From: Aromatoleum toluvorans | GTDB taxonomy: Bacteria > Pseudomonadota > Gammaproteobacteria > Burkholderiales > Rhodocyclaceae | Direction of reading: 5' to 3' | Assembly (NCBI RefSeq): GCF_012910905.1 | Contig: NZ_WTVN01000006.1 | Coordinates: 98,615 to 162,614, forward strand | Length of the DNA stretch: 64,000 nt | Shown here: one piece after another, positions 35,101 to 44,925 of the stretch | Layout: each line of letters begins with the position of its first letter | Position numbering within the stretch: the first letter of the stretch is position 1 | Translations under genes and position numbers: made by a program | The notes under the pieces: model-generated | The model's input: the letters and a program-made list of their open reading frames with translations, nothing else | Database searches by the model: none | Told to the model about the DNA's origin: nothing

Positions 35101-36219
35101 ATGCGGCTTGCGATTTTCATGCCATCGTTCGGCGACGGTGGTGTCGAGCGCATGCTGGTCAATCTGGCGGGAGGGCTCGCCGATCGGGGGGTCGAGGTCG
35201 ATTTCGTCACCCGGCGCCGCGCCGAGCCTTATCTGGAGGCGCTGGATTCGCGCGTCAGGCTCGTCGAGACCGGGCGCAGCGGCCTCGTCGGCATCCAGCC
35301 GGTGCTGCAGCGCTATCTGCGCGCGGCGAAGCCCGATTTCGTGCTGTGCGGCAAGGACAGGGCGGCGCTTGCCTTCCTGCTCGCGCGCGCGCTCGTGGGT
35401 GGCCGCAGCCGGCTGGTCATGCGGCCGGGCACCAATTTCTCCGCGCGCCTTGCCGAGTCGAGCCCGTGGAGCCGGTGGCGCAAGCGCTGGCTGATCCGCA
35501 TCACGCATCGTGCCGCGGCGGCGGTGGTCGGCAATTCCGCCGACATCGTCACGGACATCGCGGCGGTGGCCGGCCTGGCGCCGGAACGCGTGCATCTGAT
35601 CCGCAATCCGGTGGTGACGGCGCGGCTCGCGCAGCAGGCGGCGGCACCGCTCGAGCATCCGTGGTTCGGGGCCGGCGAGCCGCCGCTGGTCATGGGCGTG
35701 GGCAGGCTGGGGCAGGTGAAAGGCTTCGATGTGCTGCTGCAGGCCTTTGCCCGCGTGCGGCGGCGGCGCGCGTGCCGGCTGATGATCCTGGGCGAAGGAC
35801 GGCTGCGTGCCGAGCTCGAGGCCGAGGCGGCCAGGCTCGGCGTCGCGGAGGATTTCGCGCTGCCCGGCTTCGACCCCAACCCCTATCGCTATCTGTCGCG
35901 CGCGGCGCTGTTCGTGCTGTCGTCGCGGCGCGAAGGTTCGCCCAATGCGCTGACCGAGGCGCTCGCGCTGGGCACCCCGGTCGTCGCCACCGACTGCCCG
36001 TCGGGCCCGCGCGAGCTGCTGGCCGACGGCAAGGTCGCGCCCATCGTGCCGGTGGATGACGTCGCGGCGCTCGCCGCGGCGATGGAGCGCGCCCTCGATG
36101 CGCCGGGCGATGCAGGACTGCGCCGCGCGGCCGTGCAGGAGTACACCGTCGACACCTGCGCCGGACGCTATCAGGCGTTGTTCCAGCGCCTGCTCGAACA
36201 GGAAGGAGCGCGGGCGTGA
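35101..36219 (+). CDS. Glycosyltransferase, GT4-like (tandem paralogue 1)
   Basis: 372 residues from the ATG at 35101: MRLAIFMPSFGDGGVERMLV with the GGVER phosphate-loop motif. The hinge is MGVGRLGQVKGFDVLLQAF and the donor site SSRREGSPNALTEALALGTP, followed by TDCPSGPRELL. These last two blocks are shared almost unchanged with the next two genes, which points to tandem duplication. The type resembles N-acetylgalactosamine or similar transferases of lipopolysaccharide loci. It ends in a GTGA overlap with the next gene. Confidence 0.88.
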   Translation: MRLAIFMPSFGDGGVERMLVNLAGGLADRGVEVDFVTRRRAEPYLEALDSRVRLVETGRSGLVGIQPVLQRYLRAAKPDFVLCGKDRAALAFLLARALVGGRSRLVMRPGTNFSARLAESSPWSRWRKRWLIRITHRAAAAVVGNSADIVTDIAAVAGLAPERVHLIRNPVVTARLAQQAAAPLEHPWFGAGEPPLVMGVGRLGQVKGFDVLLQAFARVRRRRACRLMILGEGRLRAELEAEAARLGVAEDFALPGFDPNPYRYLSRAALFVLSSRREGSPNALTEALALGTPVVATDCPSGPRELLADGKVAPIVPVDDVAALAAAMERALDAPGDAGLRRAAVQEYTVDTCAGRYQALFQRLLEQEGARA

Positions 36220-37325
36220 GCGCCGATCTCGCCGTCTTCGCTGCCACGTCGGGTCACAGCGGCGTAGACCGGGTGCTGCGCAACCTCGTGCCGGCGATCG
36301 CCCGGCTGGGGCTGAAGGTCGACGTGCTCGGCGTCGCAGGTCACGGCCCGACGTTCGAATCGGTGCCGGATGGCGTGCGCCGCGTGCCGCTCGGTGCCCG
36401 TCACGTGAATTCGGCGCTGCCGGCACTGGTGCGTTACCTGCGCCGCGAACGTCCGGCCGCGCTGCTGTCGGACAAGGATCGGGTCAATCGCGCCGCGATC
36501 TTCGCCCGCTGGGCCGCGCGCGTGCCGACCCGCGTCGGCGTGCGGCTGGGCACCACGGTGTCGGTGAATCTCGCGAGCCGCGGCGCGTGGGAGCGTCTGG
36601 TGCAGACCGCGTCGATGCGCTGGGTCTACCCCGCGGCGGACGCCGTGCTCGTGCCCTCGGCCGGCGCGGCGGACGACCTCGCGGCGCACGCGAAGCTGCC
36701 GCGAGAGTCGATCAGCGTCGTGCCGAGCCCGATCATCACGGCCCGGCTGCGCACGCTCGCGGCCGAGGCGCCGGAGCATCCCTGGCTGAGCGACGGTGGT
36801 GCGCCGGTGATCCTGGGCGTCGGCGAACTGTCCGAGCGCAAGGATTTCGCGTGCCTCGTGCGCGCCTTTGCCCGCGTGCGCGCGACCCGTCCCTGCCGAT
36901 TGCTGATCCATGGCGAGGGGCGGCGGCGCGGCGAACTGGAGCAGCTCGCGGCCGAACTGGGGGTGGCCGGCGACGTGGCGCTGCCCGGCTTCATCGCCAA
37001 CCCCTATCCCGCGATGGCGCGTGCCGCGGTGTTCGCGCTCACGTCGCGCTGGGAGGGTATGCCGGTCGTGCTGATCGAGGCGCTTGCGTTGGGCACGCCT
37101 GCGGTCGCGTGCGACTGCCCGAGCGGGCCGCGCGAGGTGCTCGACGGCGGACGTGTCGGGCCGCTCGTGCCGGTCGGCGATGACGCGGCGCTCGCCGACG
37201 CGCTCACGGCCCAGCTCGACACGCCGGCGTCGCGCACCGCCTCGCAGGCGGCGGTCGCCGGCTACACCGACGAAGGCAGCGCGCGCGCCTACCTCGCCGC
37301 GCTCGGCTTCCGGGAATTCGCATGA
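36216..37325 (+). CDS. Glycosyltransferase, GT4-like (tandem paralogue 2)
   Basis: 369 residues, GTG start at 36216 overlapping the upstream stop. N-terminal AVFAATSGHSGVDRVLRNL carries SGVDR where the neighbours have GGVER. The hinge is LGVGELSERKDFACLVRAF and the donor block TSRWEGMPVVLIEALALGTP, then CDCPSGPREVLDGG. Same architecture as the genes on both sides. The altered phosphate loop and PVVLIE in the donor block suggest a shifted donor or acceptor preference. Confidence 0.87.
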   Translation: MSADLAVFAATSGHSGVDRVLRNLVPAIARLGLKVDVLGVAGHGPTFESVPDGVRRVPLGARHVNSALPALVRYLRRERPAALLSDKDRVNRAAIFARWAARVPTRVGVRLGTTVSVNLASRGAWERLVQTASMRWVYPAADAVLVPSAGAADDLAAHAKLPRESISVVPSPIITARLRTLAAEAPEHPWLSDGGAPVILGVGELSERKDFACLVRAFARVRATRPCRLLIHGEGRRRGELEQLAAELGVAGDVALPGFIANPYPAMARAAVFALTSRWEGMPVVLIEALALGTPAVACDCPSGPREVLDGGRVGPLVPVGDDAALADALTAQLDTPASRTASQAAVAGYTDEGSARAYLAALGFREFA

Positions 37326-37335
37326 GTATCGGCAG

Positions 37336-38460
37336 ATGACAAGGCTGGCAGTCCTGATCTCCTTCTCCGGCGAGGGCGGCGTCGAGCGCATGGTGCTGAA
37401 CCTCGTCGAGGGCTTCGCCGCGCGTGGCATCGGTGTCGACCTGCTCGCGATCCGTGCCGACAGCGCGCATCTGGGCTCCCTGCCGCCCGGCGTGCAGCTG
37501 ATCGACCTCGGCGTGCGCCACAGTGCGCTCGCGATCGGCCCGCTCGCGCGCTACCTGCGCCGGGCGCGTCCCGTGGCGCTGCTGGCGGCGAAGGATCGTG
37601 CGATCCGTGCGGCGGTGGCGGCGCGTGCGCTCGCCGGCGTGCCCTGCCGCATCGTCGGCCGCCTCGGCACCAACCTGTCGGCGGCGCTGGAAGGGCGCAG
37701 CGGCCTCGCGCGCTGGCTGCGCGTGGCGCCGATGCGGCTCTTCTATCCGCATGTCGATCACGTTGTGTGCGTCTCCGATGGTGTGCGCGAGGACGCGGCG
37801 CGCCTGACCGGCCTCGACGGCGAGCGCCTGTCCGTCGTGCGCAATCCGGTCGTGACGCCGCGGCTGGCGACGCTTGCGCAGGAAGTACCCGAGCACCCCT
37901 GGATCGCCGACACCGGCGTGCCGCTGATCCTCGGCGCCGGCCGGCTGACCGAGCAGAAGGATTTCCCGACGCTGCTCCGCGCCTTCGCGAAGCTGCGTGC
38001 GACGCGGCCGGCCCGGCTCGTGATCCTCGGCGACGGCCGCGGGCGCAGCCGCCTCGAACAGCTCGCCGCCGAACTCGGCGTGGCCGGCGACGTCGCGCTG
38101 CCCGGCTTCACGCCGAACCCCTACGCGTGGATGACGAAGGCGCGCCTGTTCGTGCTGAGTTCCGCATGGGAGGGCTCGCCCAATGTGCTGACCGAAGCGC
38201 TGGCGCTGGGCGTGCCGAGCGTGTCCACCGACTGCCCGAGCGGGCCGCGCGAAGTGCTCGCCGGCGGACGCTGGGGGCCGCTGGTGCCGGTCGGCGACGC
38301 CGATGGCCTCGCCGCCGCAATGGCCGCGACGCTCGACGCGCCGCAGCCGCCGGACGTGCTGCGTGCGGCGGTCTCCGCCTACACGCGCGACGCTGCCGCT
38401 GCGGCCTACCTTGCGCGCCTCGGCGTCACCCCGAACAACGAATTGCCCTTGAAAGGCTGA
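37336..38460 (+). CDS. Glycosyltransferase, GT4-like (tandem paralogue 3)
   Basis: 374 residues from the ATG at 37336, 10 bases after the preceding stop: LAVLISFSGEGGVERMVLNL, hinge LGAGRLTEQKDFPTLLRAFA, donor block SSAWEGSPNVLTEALALGVP, then TDCPSGPREVLAGG. It is closer to paralogue 1 in the GGVER and SPNxLTE blocks. The sulfotransferase gene follows after 3 bases, so the four genes form one operon. Confidence 0.87.
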   Translation: MTRLAVLISFSGEGGVERMVLNLVEGFAARGIGVDLLAIRADSAHLGSLPPGVQLIDLGVRHSALAIGPLARYLRRARPVALLAAKDRAIRAAVAARALAGVPCRIVGRLGTNLSAALEGRSGLARWLRVAPMRLFYPHVDHVVCVSDGVREDAARLTGLDGERLSVVRNPVVTPRLATLAQEVPEHPWIADTGVPLILGAGRLTEQKDFPTLLRAFAKLRATRPARLVILGDGRGRSRLEQLAAELGVAGDVALPGFTPNPYAWMTKARLFVLSSAWEGSPNVLTEALALGVPSVSTDCPSGPREVLAGGRWGPLVPVGDADGLAAAMAATLDAPQPPDVLRAAVSAYTRDAAAAAYLARLGVTPNNELPLKG

Positions 38461-38463
38461 AAG

Positions 38464-39126
38464 ATGCTGCTGTCCCTGAAATACAACTTCCTCTTCGTGC
38501 ACACCGCCAAGACCGGCGGCACCTCGGTGCGCGACGCGCTCAGTCCGCTGCGTTTCCGCGATCCGTGGTATCCGGTGCAGTTCCTGTGCTCGCGCCTGTC
38601 GGCGCTCTCGGGCCATCGCCTCGGCATCAAGTTCCCGCGCCATTCGAAGATCATCGCCGCGCAGGAGATGCTGCCGCAGGAGCTGTTCGAGAAGCTGTTC
38701 AAGTTCGTGTTCGTGCGCAACCCGTGGGACCTGCAGGTCAGCTCCTTCCACCACATCCGCCGCGAACGCCCGCACCTGATGAGCCACGTCGAGACCTTCG
38801 AGGAGTTCATCCGCTGGAAGCTCGACCCGGAGCGGCCCTACCAGTACCACGTCGACACCAGCATCGACCTGCAGTCGGATTACGTGATCGACCTGCACGG
38901 CAAGGTGCTGGTCGATTTCATCGGCCGCTACGAGAACCTGCACGACGACTTCGAGGAAGCGTGCCGCCGCATCGGCATCCGGGCGCCCGAGCTGCCGCAC
39001 AAGCGCCAGGCGACGGATCGTGGCAAGGACTACCGCAGCTACTACACCGACGAGCTCGCCGCGCTGGTCGGCGAGCGCTTCGCGCCCGACATCGAGCTCT
39101 TCGGCTACACCTTCGACCCGCAGTAA
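38464..39126 (+). CDS. Sulfotransferase family 2 protein
   Basis: 220 residues with the two PAPS-binding motifs of the family: FVHTAKTGGTSVRDAL near residue 10 (5'-phosphosulfate loop) and FVFVRNPWDLQVSSFHH around residue 82 (3'-phosphate site). No membrane segment. Such enzymes move sulfate from PAPS to a sugar or lipid hydroxyl. Lying directly after three glycosyltransferases, it probably sulfates a sugar in the lipopolysaccharide or an intermediate. PAPS synthesis genes are not in the window. Confidence 0.85.
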   Translation: MLLSLKYNFLFVHTAKTGGTSVRDALSPLRFRDPWYPVQFLCSRLSALSGHRLGIKFPRHSKIIAAQEMLPQELFEKLFKFVFVRNPWDLQVSSFHHIRRERPHLMSHVETFEEFIRWKLDPERPYQYHVDTSIDLQSDYVIDLHGKVLVDFIGRYENLHDDFEEACRRIGIRAPELPHKRQATDRGKDYRSYYTDELAALVGERFAPDIELFGYTFDPQ

Positions 39127-39142
39127 GGCGCGGGTTGCCCGC

Positions 39143-40924
39143 TCAGGAGCGCGGCGCCGGAGCGGGCTCCATCGGCAGCGCCTCGGTTTCCGGCGCGATG
39201 CCTTCGCCGCTCGCCAGCAGCCGTGCATAGGCGCCGCCCGCGGCCGACAGCTCGGCGTGGCTGCCCTGTTCGACGATGCGGCCGTGCTCCATGACGACGA
39301 TGAGATCCGCGTCGCGGATCGTCGATAGCCGGTGTGCGACGACGAGCACGGTGCGGTTCTGGCGCAGCTCGGCGAGCGCGTCCTTCACCGCGCGTTCGGA
39401 CTCGTTGTCGAGCGCCGAGGTCGCCTCGTCCAGCAGCAGGATCGGCGCGTCCTTCAGGAAGGCGCGCGCGATCGCGATGCGCTGGCGCTGGCCGCCCGAG
39501 AGCTGGCTGCCGTTGGCGCCGACGCGGGTCGCGAGGCCCTGCGGCAGCTTGTCGATGAATTCCATCGCGTGCGCGTGGCGCGCCGCGCGGATGACGTCTT
39601 CTTCTGCAACATCCGGCCGGCCGTAGGCGATGTTCGCGGCCACCGTGTCGTCGAACAGCACGACCTGCTGACCCACCCACGCGATCTGCGCGCGCAGCCA
39701 CGCGAGCGGGGCTTCGCCGATCGGTGCGCCGTCGAGCAGGATGCGGCCGGATTCGGGTTCGAAGAAACGCGCGATCAACTGGATCGTCGTCGTCTTGCCG
39801 CTGCCCGAGGCGCCCACCAGCGCGATCGTCCTGCCGGGCGGGATGTCGAGCGTGAAGTTGCGGATCGCGGGCTCGGTCTGGCCGGGGTAGCGGAAGCGGA
39901 CCTGCTCGAAGCGCAGCGCCCCGCGCGCGCGCGGGCCGTCGGCACCCTCGGCGTCGGGTTCGGGCTCGCGGTCGAGCAGCTCGAAGATGCTCTGCGCGCC
40001 GGCGAGGCCCTTCTGGATCACGGTATTGACGTTGGTGAGGCGGCGGATCGGCTCGAACAGCATCGCCATTGCGGCGACGAACGCGACGAAGGTGCCGGGC
40101 GTCAGCCGATCCTGCGCCGACAGCGCCGAGGCCGCCCAGATCACGATCGACACGGCGGTCGCCGCGAGCACCTGCACGAGCGGCACGTTCACCGAGGAGA
40201 TGCGCACCGTGCGCATCGTTTCCTTGCGCAGCCGCTCGGAGATGTCGGCGAAGCGACTGTCCTCGTGCGCGTGCGTGCCGAAGAGCTTGATCTCGCGGAT
40301 GCCCGTGAGGCTCTCGCCGACGGTGCCGGTCATGCGTGCGGCGGTCTCCTGCATCGCGCGGTTGCCGCCGCGCAGCTTGCGGCTCGCGTTGCGGATCGCC
40401 CAGGCGACGACCGGTGCGATCAGGAGGAGCAGCAGGGTCAGCTCCCACGCCGTCCACAGCAGGTAGCCCGCGAGCCCGATGATCACCAGCGTGTCGCGCA
40501 CGACGATGATCCACGCGTTCGACAAGGCGCTGCCGACCTGCGGGATGTCGTACAGGATGCGCGACATCATGCGGCCCTGCGCCTCGGCCTGGTGCACGGA
40601 CAGCGGCAGGTGCATCTGGTGGCGATAGACGCGCTGGCGCAGGTCCGTGATCGCCTTGTTCGCGACCCACTGGCTCGACACGCTGGCGGCGTATTCGGCG
40701 AGGCCCTTCGCGAGGAAGGCGAGCATCAGGAAGAGCGGCACCTGCCACTGCGCGGCGTGTTCCTTCGCGATCAGGCTCTTGTCGACCAGCGGCTTCAGGA
40801 GTGCCGGCATCACCGGCTCGAGCGACGCCGCGGCGATCATCGCGATCACCGAGATCGCGACGACCCTGCGGTAGGGCAGGATGGTCGCGAGCAGGCGGCG
40901 GTAAAGGGCGATCGAATCCTTCAT
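39143..40924 (-). CDS. msbA: Lipid A export ABC transporter MsbA
   Basis: Flips lipid A-core across the inner membrane. 593 residues: a six-helix membrane domain (residues about 20-320), then an ATPase domain with Walker A GASGSGKTTTIQL, signature LSGGQRQRIAIARA, Walker B ILLLDEATSALD and the switch His in VVAHRLST. Half-transporter, acting as a homodimer. It converges on the sulfotransferase gene and is coupled to the phosphatase upstream by an ATGA overlap. Confidence 0.93.
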   Translation of the reverse strand: MKDSIALYRRLLATILPYRRVVAISVIAMIAAASLEPVMPALLKPLVDKSLIAKEHAAQWQVPLFLMLAFLAKGLAEYAASVSSQWVANKAITDLRQRVYRHQMHLPLSVHQAEAQGRMMSRILYDIPQVGSALSNAWIIVVRDTLVIIGLAGYLLWTAWELTLLLLLIAPVVAWAIRNASRKLRGGNRAMQETAARMTGTVGESLTGIREIKLFGTHAHEDSRFADISERLRKETMRTVRISSVNVPLVQVLAATAVSIVIWAASALSAQDRLTPGTFVAFVAAMAMLFEPIRRLTNVNTVIQKGLAGAQSIFELLDREPEPDAEGADGPRARGALRFEQVRFRYPGQTEPAIRNFTLDIPPGRTIALVGASGSGKTTTIQLIARFFEPESGRILLDGAPIGEAPLAWLRAQIAWVGQQVVLFDDTVAANIAYGRPDVAEEDVIRAARHAHAMEFIDKLPQGLATRVGANGSQLSGGQRQRIAIARAFLKDAPILLLDEATSALDNESERAVKDALAELRQNRTVLVVAHRLSTIRDADLIVVMEHGRIVEQGSHAELSAAGGAYARLLASGEGIAPETEALPMEPAPAPRS

Positions 40925-41583
40925 TCGCGGTGCAGCACCTTGTCGACGACGAGGCTCGCCCAGCCTTCGGCGCGAAATTGCGACTTCAGCGCGCGATCGT
41001 CATACACCGTCCGGACCCAGTCCATGAAGTCGATCGGCGTGCGCGCGTTGTACGCGAGGTAGCTCATCAGGAAGAAGTCGAGCACGCCGGTGCGCGCCTG
41101 CTTGAAGTGGCCGTAGCGCCACGACAGCTCTTCGAGCGCGTCGGCGACCGGATGCCCGAGGCGGAAGATGCGGTACAGCGCTGCACCGAGTCCGGCGCGG
41201 TCGGCGCCCGATTTGCAGTGCATCAGCGCCGGGTACTCCATCGTCTCGAAGAGCTCGCGCAGCTCGGCGACGCGCTCGGCACTCGGCGGGATGCGCGAAT
41301 GCAGGCGGATGTCGTGCAGCGTGATGCCGAGCTCGCGGCACACGTCGCGCTCGAGCGCGTAGGAGCCGTATTCGCTGTGGCCACGCAGGTTCACGATGCT
41401 GCGGATGCCGTAGCGCTTGTGATACTTGCGGATCTGCGCCGGGCTCGGCTGGCTGCAGCGGTACATGCCGCCGCCGAGGTCGTGGAAGTTGTTGTATGCG
41501 GCACGGAAGAAGCCGTGGTCGACGATGTGCATGTTGAGCCATGCACGCAGCCGCGCCTGCGGAGTCGGAAACGTTGTCGTCAT
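40921..41583 (-). CDS. Tyrosine/dual-specificity phosphatase-like protein
   Basis: 220 residues with the active-site loop HCKSGADRAGLG (CX5R) near residue 125 and an upstream IVNLRGHSEYGSYA block with an aspartate partner in LHDIRLHSR. No signal peptide, so cytoplasmic. It lies between hldD and msbA and overlaps msbA. Possible roles are dephosphorylation of a sugar or lipid intermediate, or of a tyrosine-phosphorylated protein in the pathway; neither can be chosen from sequence. The ATG at 41583 was chosen because earlier codons lie inside hldD. Confidence 0.82.
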   Translation of the reverse strand: MTTTFPTPQARLRAWLNMHIVDHGFFRAAYNNFHDLGGGMYRCSQPSPAQIRKYHKRYGIRSIVNLRGHSEYGSYALERDVCRELGITLHDIRLHSRIPPSAERVAELRELFETMEYPALMHCKSGADRAGLGAALYRIFRLGHPVADALEELSWRYGHFKQARTGVLDFFLMSYLAYNARTPIDFMDWVRTVYDDRALKSQFRAEGWASLVVDKVLHRE

Positions 41584-41600
41584 CGAAAGAGGGAGCGTGT

Positions 41601-42548
41601 TCACGCGCGCTGCGCGAGCCAGTCGAGGTAGCGCGGCACGCCGTCCTCCACGGGCATGAAGGGCTTGTCGTAGCCGGCGGCGCGCAGTGCGCCGATGTCG
41701 GCTTCGGTGAAGCTCTGGTAGCGGCCCTTGAGGTGGTCGGGGAAGGCGATGTAGTCGATGCCGCCGCCCTTGTGCCAGTTGATCGCCGCGCGTGCGACCG
41801 CGTTGAAGGTCTGGGCGCGGCCGGTGCCGACGTTGAAGATGCCGCGCACCTGCGGGTTGTCGAGCAGCCACAGGTTCACCGCGACGACGTCATCGACGTG
41901 GATGAAGTCGCGCAGCTGCTCGCCGGGGCCGTAGCCGTCGCAGCCGTCGAAGAGGCGCAGCCGCCCGGATTCGTTCAGCTGGTTGTTGAAGTGGAAGGCC
42001 ACGCTCGCCATGCTGCCCTTGTGCTGCTCGCGCGGGCCGTAGACGTTGAAGTAGCGCAGCCCGGCGACCTGGCTCGGGATGGCGGCGAGCTGCGGGCGCA
42101 GGTGGCAGTCGAACAGGAACTTCGAGTACGCGTACATGTTGAGCGGGCGCTCGAACTCGCGCGCCTCGCGGAAGGTCGGCCCCATGCCGTAGACCGAGGC
42201 CGACGAGGCGTACAGGAAGGGTACGCCGCGCGCGACGCACCAGCCGAGCAGCGCCTTGCTGTACTCGAAATTCACGGCCATCACGAAGCGGCCGTCCCAT
42301 TCGGTGGTCGAGGAGCACGCGCCCTCGTGGAACACCGCCTCGACGGTGCCGAAATCCTCGCCCGCCTGGATGCGGCGCAGGAAGTCGTCCTTGTCCAGGT
42401 AGTCGCGGATGTTCGCGTCGGCGAGGTTCAGGCACTTGCGGCCGTCGGTGAGGTCGTCGACGACCAGGATGTCGCTGATGCCGCGGGCGTTGAGCCCCTG
42501 CACGATGTTGCTGCCGATGAAGCCGGCGCCGCCGGTCACGATGTACAT
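41601..42548 (-). CDS. hldD: ADP-L-glycero-D-manno-heptose 6-epimerase
   Basis: Last step of ADP-heptose synthesis for the lipopolysaccharide inner core. 315 residues with the Rossmann motif [17 protein letters not shown], the catalytic YxxxK in [10 protein letters not shown], and [20 protein letters not shown], all diagnostic. The heptose kinase gene lies upstream on the same strand with 13 bases between. Confidence 0.95.
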   Translation of the reverse strand: MYIVTGGAGFIGSNIVQGLNARGISDILVVDDLTDGRKCLNLADANIRDYLDKDDFLRRIQAGEDFGTVEAVFHEGACSSTTEWDGRFVMAVNFEYSKALLGWCVARGVPFLYASSASVYGMGPTFREAREFERPLNMYAYSKFLFDCHLRPQLAAIPSQVAGLRYFNVYGPREQHKGSMASVAFHFNNQLNESGRLRLFDGCDGYGPGEQLRDFIHVDDVVAVNLWLLDNPQVRGIFNVGTGRAQTFNAVARAAINWHKGGGIDYIAFPDHLKGRYQSFTEADIGALRAAGYDKPFMPVEDGVPRYLDWLAQRA

Positions 42549-42561
42549 GATGGGTCCTTGC

Positions 42562-43557
42562 TCAATGCGTGCTCGCGAGCGCGTCCTGCAGCTCCGCGCG
42601 GCTCACGGTCGCGGTGCCGAGCTTGCCGACGACGACGCCGGCGGCGACGTTCGCGAGCGCGGTCGCCTCGGGCAGCGACAGGCCGCAGGCGAGCCCGGCG
42701 CCCAGCACGGCGACGACCGTGTCGCCGGCGCCGGTGACGTCGAACACGTCGCGCGCGCGGGTGGGCAGGTCGAGCGGCTCGCGGCCCTTCTGGAGCAGCG
42801 TCACGCCGCGCTCGGAGCGCGTGATGAGTAGCGCCTCGAGGTCCAGCGCTTCGCGCAGCGCCTCGCCGCGGCCGCGCAGCGCGGCCTCGTCGGCGCAATG
42901 CCCGACGACCGCCTCGAACTCGGCCTGGTTCGGCGTGATCACCGTCGCGCCGCAGTAGCGGCCGAAGTCCATGCCCTTCGGGTCGACGACGACCGGCACC
43001 TTGTGCTCGCGCGCAACACGGATGAGGCTGCCGATCTGCGCGAGCGTGCCCTTGCCGTAATCCGACAGCACGACGGCGCCGGCCGTGCCGACCGCCTCCG
43101 CGAAGGCCTGTTCGATGCCGGCGCTTTCCAGCACCGCGAAGCTGTCCTCGAAGTCGAGGCGGATCAGCTGCTGGTGGCGGCTGATGATGCGCAGCTTGGT
43201 GATCGTCGGGTGCTCGGGCGCTTCCAGCAGGCGGCACGCGACGCCACCCGTTTCGAGCCGCTCGCGCAGCAGGCGCGCGGCTTCGTCGCGTCCGACCAGG
43301 CCGACCAGTTCCGCGCCGGCACCGAGCGAGGCGGCGTTGAGCGCGACGTTGCCGGCGCCGCCGGCGCGGTATTCATCCCCTTCGACCTTCACGACCGGCA
43401 CGGGCGCTTCGGGCGAGATGCGCGTCGTCGAGCCGTGCCAGTAACGATCGAGCATCACGTCGCCGACGATCAGGACGCGGCCCGCGGAGAAATCGGGCAG
43501 GGAAGGCAGTATCGGGGAGGACAAGAAGGGATGGATAGCGCGTTGAAAAGTCTGCAA
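42562..43557 (-). CDS. hldA: D-glycero-beta-D-manno-heptose-7-phosphate kinase (RfaE domain I)
   Basis: 331 residues of the PfkB/ribokinase fold: [20 protein letters not shown] near the N-terminus, [14 protein letters not shown], and the C-terminal anion hole [16 protein letters not shown] with the catalytic Asp. It lacks the C-terminal nucleotidyltransferase domain of bifunctional HldE, so it is the single-domain kinase. The adenylyltransferase partner must be encoded elsewhere. First gene of the set hldA-hldD-phosphatase-msbA. Confidence 0.93.
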   Translation of the reverse strand: MQTFQRAIHPFLSSPILPSLPDFSAGRVLIVGDVMLDRYWHGSTTRISPEAPVPVVKVEGDEYRAGGAGNVALNAASLGAGAELVGLVGRDEAARLLRERLETGGVACRLLEAPEHPTITKLRIISRHQQLIRLDFEDSFAVLESAGIEQAFAEAVGTAGAVVLSDYGKGTLAQIGSLIRVAREHKVPVVVDPKGMDFGRYCGATVITPNQAEFEAVVGHCADEAALRGRGEALREALDLEALLITRSERGVTLLQKGREPLDLPTRARDVFDVTGAGDTVVAVLGAGLACGLSLPEATALANVAAGVVVGKLGTATVSRAELQDALASTH

Positions 43558-43588
43558 TTATCCCACGAACCGGGGATCGCGCGACGTT

Positions 43589-44140
43589 TCAGCGATTGAA
43601 CCACTTCAGCACGACGCCCCAGTCCTCGACGTCGATGCGCGTGACATGCCCGCAGGCGAAGTCCAGCGCGAGCCAGCGCTCGGCGGGCAAGCCCAGCAGA
43701 TGCCCGGCGATCGCGCGCAGCGGGCCGCCGTGGGCGACGACGACGACCGGCTCGCGCGGCGCCGCGGCGAGCAGGCCGTCGAGCCAGTCGAGCGCGCGCG
43801 CGGCCATCTCGTGCGCTGACTCGCCGCCGGGGGCGCGGAAACCGAGCGGATCCTCGGCCCAGGCATCGATTGCGGCGCCGATTTCGGCGTAGGGGCGCAA
43901 CTCCCACTCGCCGAAGTGCATCTCCTTCAGGCGGTCGTCGAGCGCCGGGGTGCCGAGCTCGGCGGCGAGCAGGCGCGCGCGGGCGAGCGGGCTCGCGTGC
44001 AGCGCGAAGCGTCCGGGCAGGACGGGGCGCAGGCGCGCGGCGACGGCGTCGGCCGCCTCGGCGAGGCCGACATCGGCCTGCCCGTAGCACACGCCGGCCG
44101 CGACGTCGGGCCGGGGGTGGCGGATCAGGTGAAGTTCCAT
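43589..44140 (-). CDS. cobC: Histidine phosphatase, probable alpha-ribazole phosphatase
   Basis: 183 residues of the phosphoglycerate-mutase-like fold: [20 protein letters not shown] gives the catalytic RH pair (RHP where most relatives have RHG), and [12 protein letters not shown] the second His. In context it removes the phosphate from alpha-ribazole phosphate or cobalamin phosphate during nucleotide-loop assembly. Its start overlaps the end of cobS by 16 bases. Farther upstream open reading is antisense-type shadow across cobS and cobT. Confidence 0.88.
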   Translation of the reverse strand: MELHLIRHPRPDVAAGVCYGQADVGLAEAADAVAARLRPVLPGRFALHASPLARARLLAAELGTPALDDRLKEMHFGEWELRPYAEIGAAIDAWAEDPLGFRAPGGESAHEMAARALDWLDGLLAAAPREPVVVVAHGGPLRAIAGHLLGLPAERWLALDFACGHVTRIDVEDWGVVLKWFNR

Positions 44141-44895
44141 GCCGTGAGGATCGCGAGGTAGGCGGCGAGTTCCGTGGCCTGCTGCGTGGCGCCCAGCAGA
44201 TCGCCGGTATAGCCGCCGAGGCGGCGCACGAAGTAGCGCGCAGACCACCAGGTCACGGCGATGGTGGCGACGAGCACCGCGGCGATTTCCTGGCGTGCGA
44301 GCAGTGCGAGCGGCAGGACGCCGAAGCCCGCGGCGATCGCGAGTTCCGGGCTGGAGAGCCGGCGCGCGAGCGGCTTGGCCTTGGCGGTTTCGTCCTCGCG
44401 CACGTAGGCCAGCGTGTGGATCAGGCTGGTCGAGGCGAGCCGCGACAGCGGATGCGCGACGAACAGCGCGGTCGCGACGGCGGCATCGTCCGTGGCCGAG
44501 AGCTCGATCAGTGCGGCGGCCTTGGTGAGCAGCATCAGCAGCAGGCCGACGGTGCCGTAGCTGCCGATGCGCGAGTCCTTCATGATCGCGAGCACCTGGG
44601 CCTTGTCCCAGCCGCCGCCCAGTCCGTCGCAGGCGTCGGCCCAGCCGTCCTCGTGGAAGGCGCCGGTGGCGCGGATCGTCACCGCCATCGACAGCAGCAC
44701 CGCGATGCTGGGCGGGAAGACCTGCACCAGCGCGAGCCAGCTCGCCGCGCCGATGCCGCCGACGACCCAGCCGACGAGCGGGAAGTAGCGTGCGGCGTGG
44801 TTCAGGCGCTCGGGCGACCACGGTACCCAGGCGGGCACCGGCAGGCGCGTGAAGAAACCGAGCGCGGTGAAGAAGAGTTCGAGCTGGTAGCGCAT
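44125..44895 (-). CDS. cobS: Adenosylcobinamide-GDP ribazoletransferase (cobalamin synthase)
   Basis: 256-residue membrane protein with about six segments; joins alpha-ribazole to adenosylcobinamide-GDP to form adenosylcobalamin. Signatures are [20 protein letters not shown] at the N-terminus and the metal-binding [19 protein letters not shown] near residue 80. It is placed between cobT and cobC. Confidence 0.95.
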   Translation of the reverse strand: MRYQLELFFTALGFFTRLPVPAWVPWSPERLNHAARYFPLVGWVVGGIGAASWLALVQVFPPSIAVLLSMAVTIRATGAFHEDGWADACDGLGGGWDKAQVLAIMKDSRIGSYGTVGLLLMLLTKAAALIELSATDDAAVATALFVAHPLSRLASTSLIHTLAYVREDETAKAKPLARRLSSPELAIAAGFGVLPLALLARQEIAAVLVATIAVTWWSARYFVRRLGGYTGDLLGATQQATELAAYLAILTAWNFT

Positions 44896-44925
44896 TTGCG
44901 TGAAGGTAGCGCCCTCGGTTGCCTG

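Noticed and set aside
42562..43557. Bifunctional HldE
   Set aside because: Only the kinase domain is present; the C-terminal nucleotidyltransferase domain is missing, so it is the single-domain kinase.
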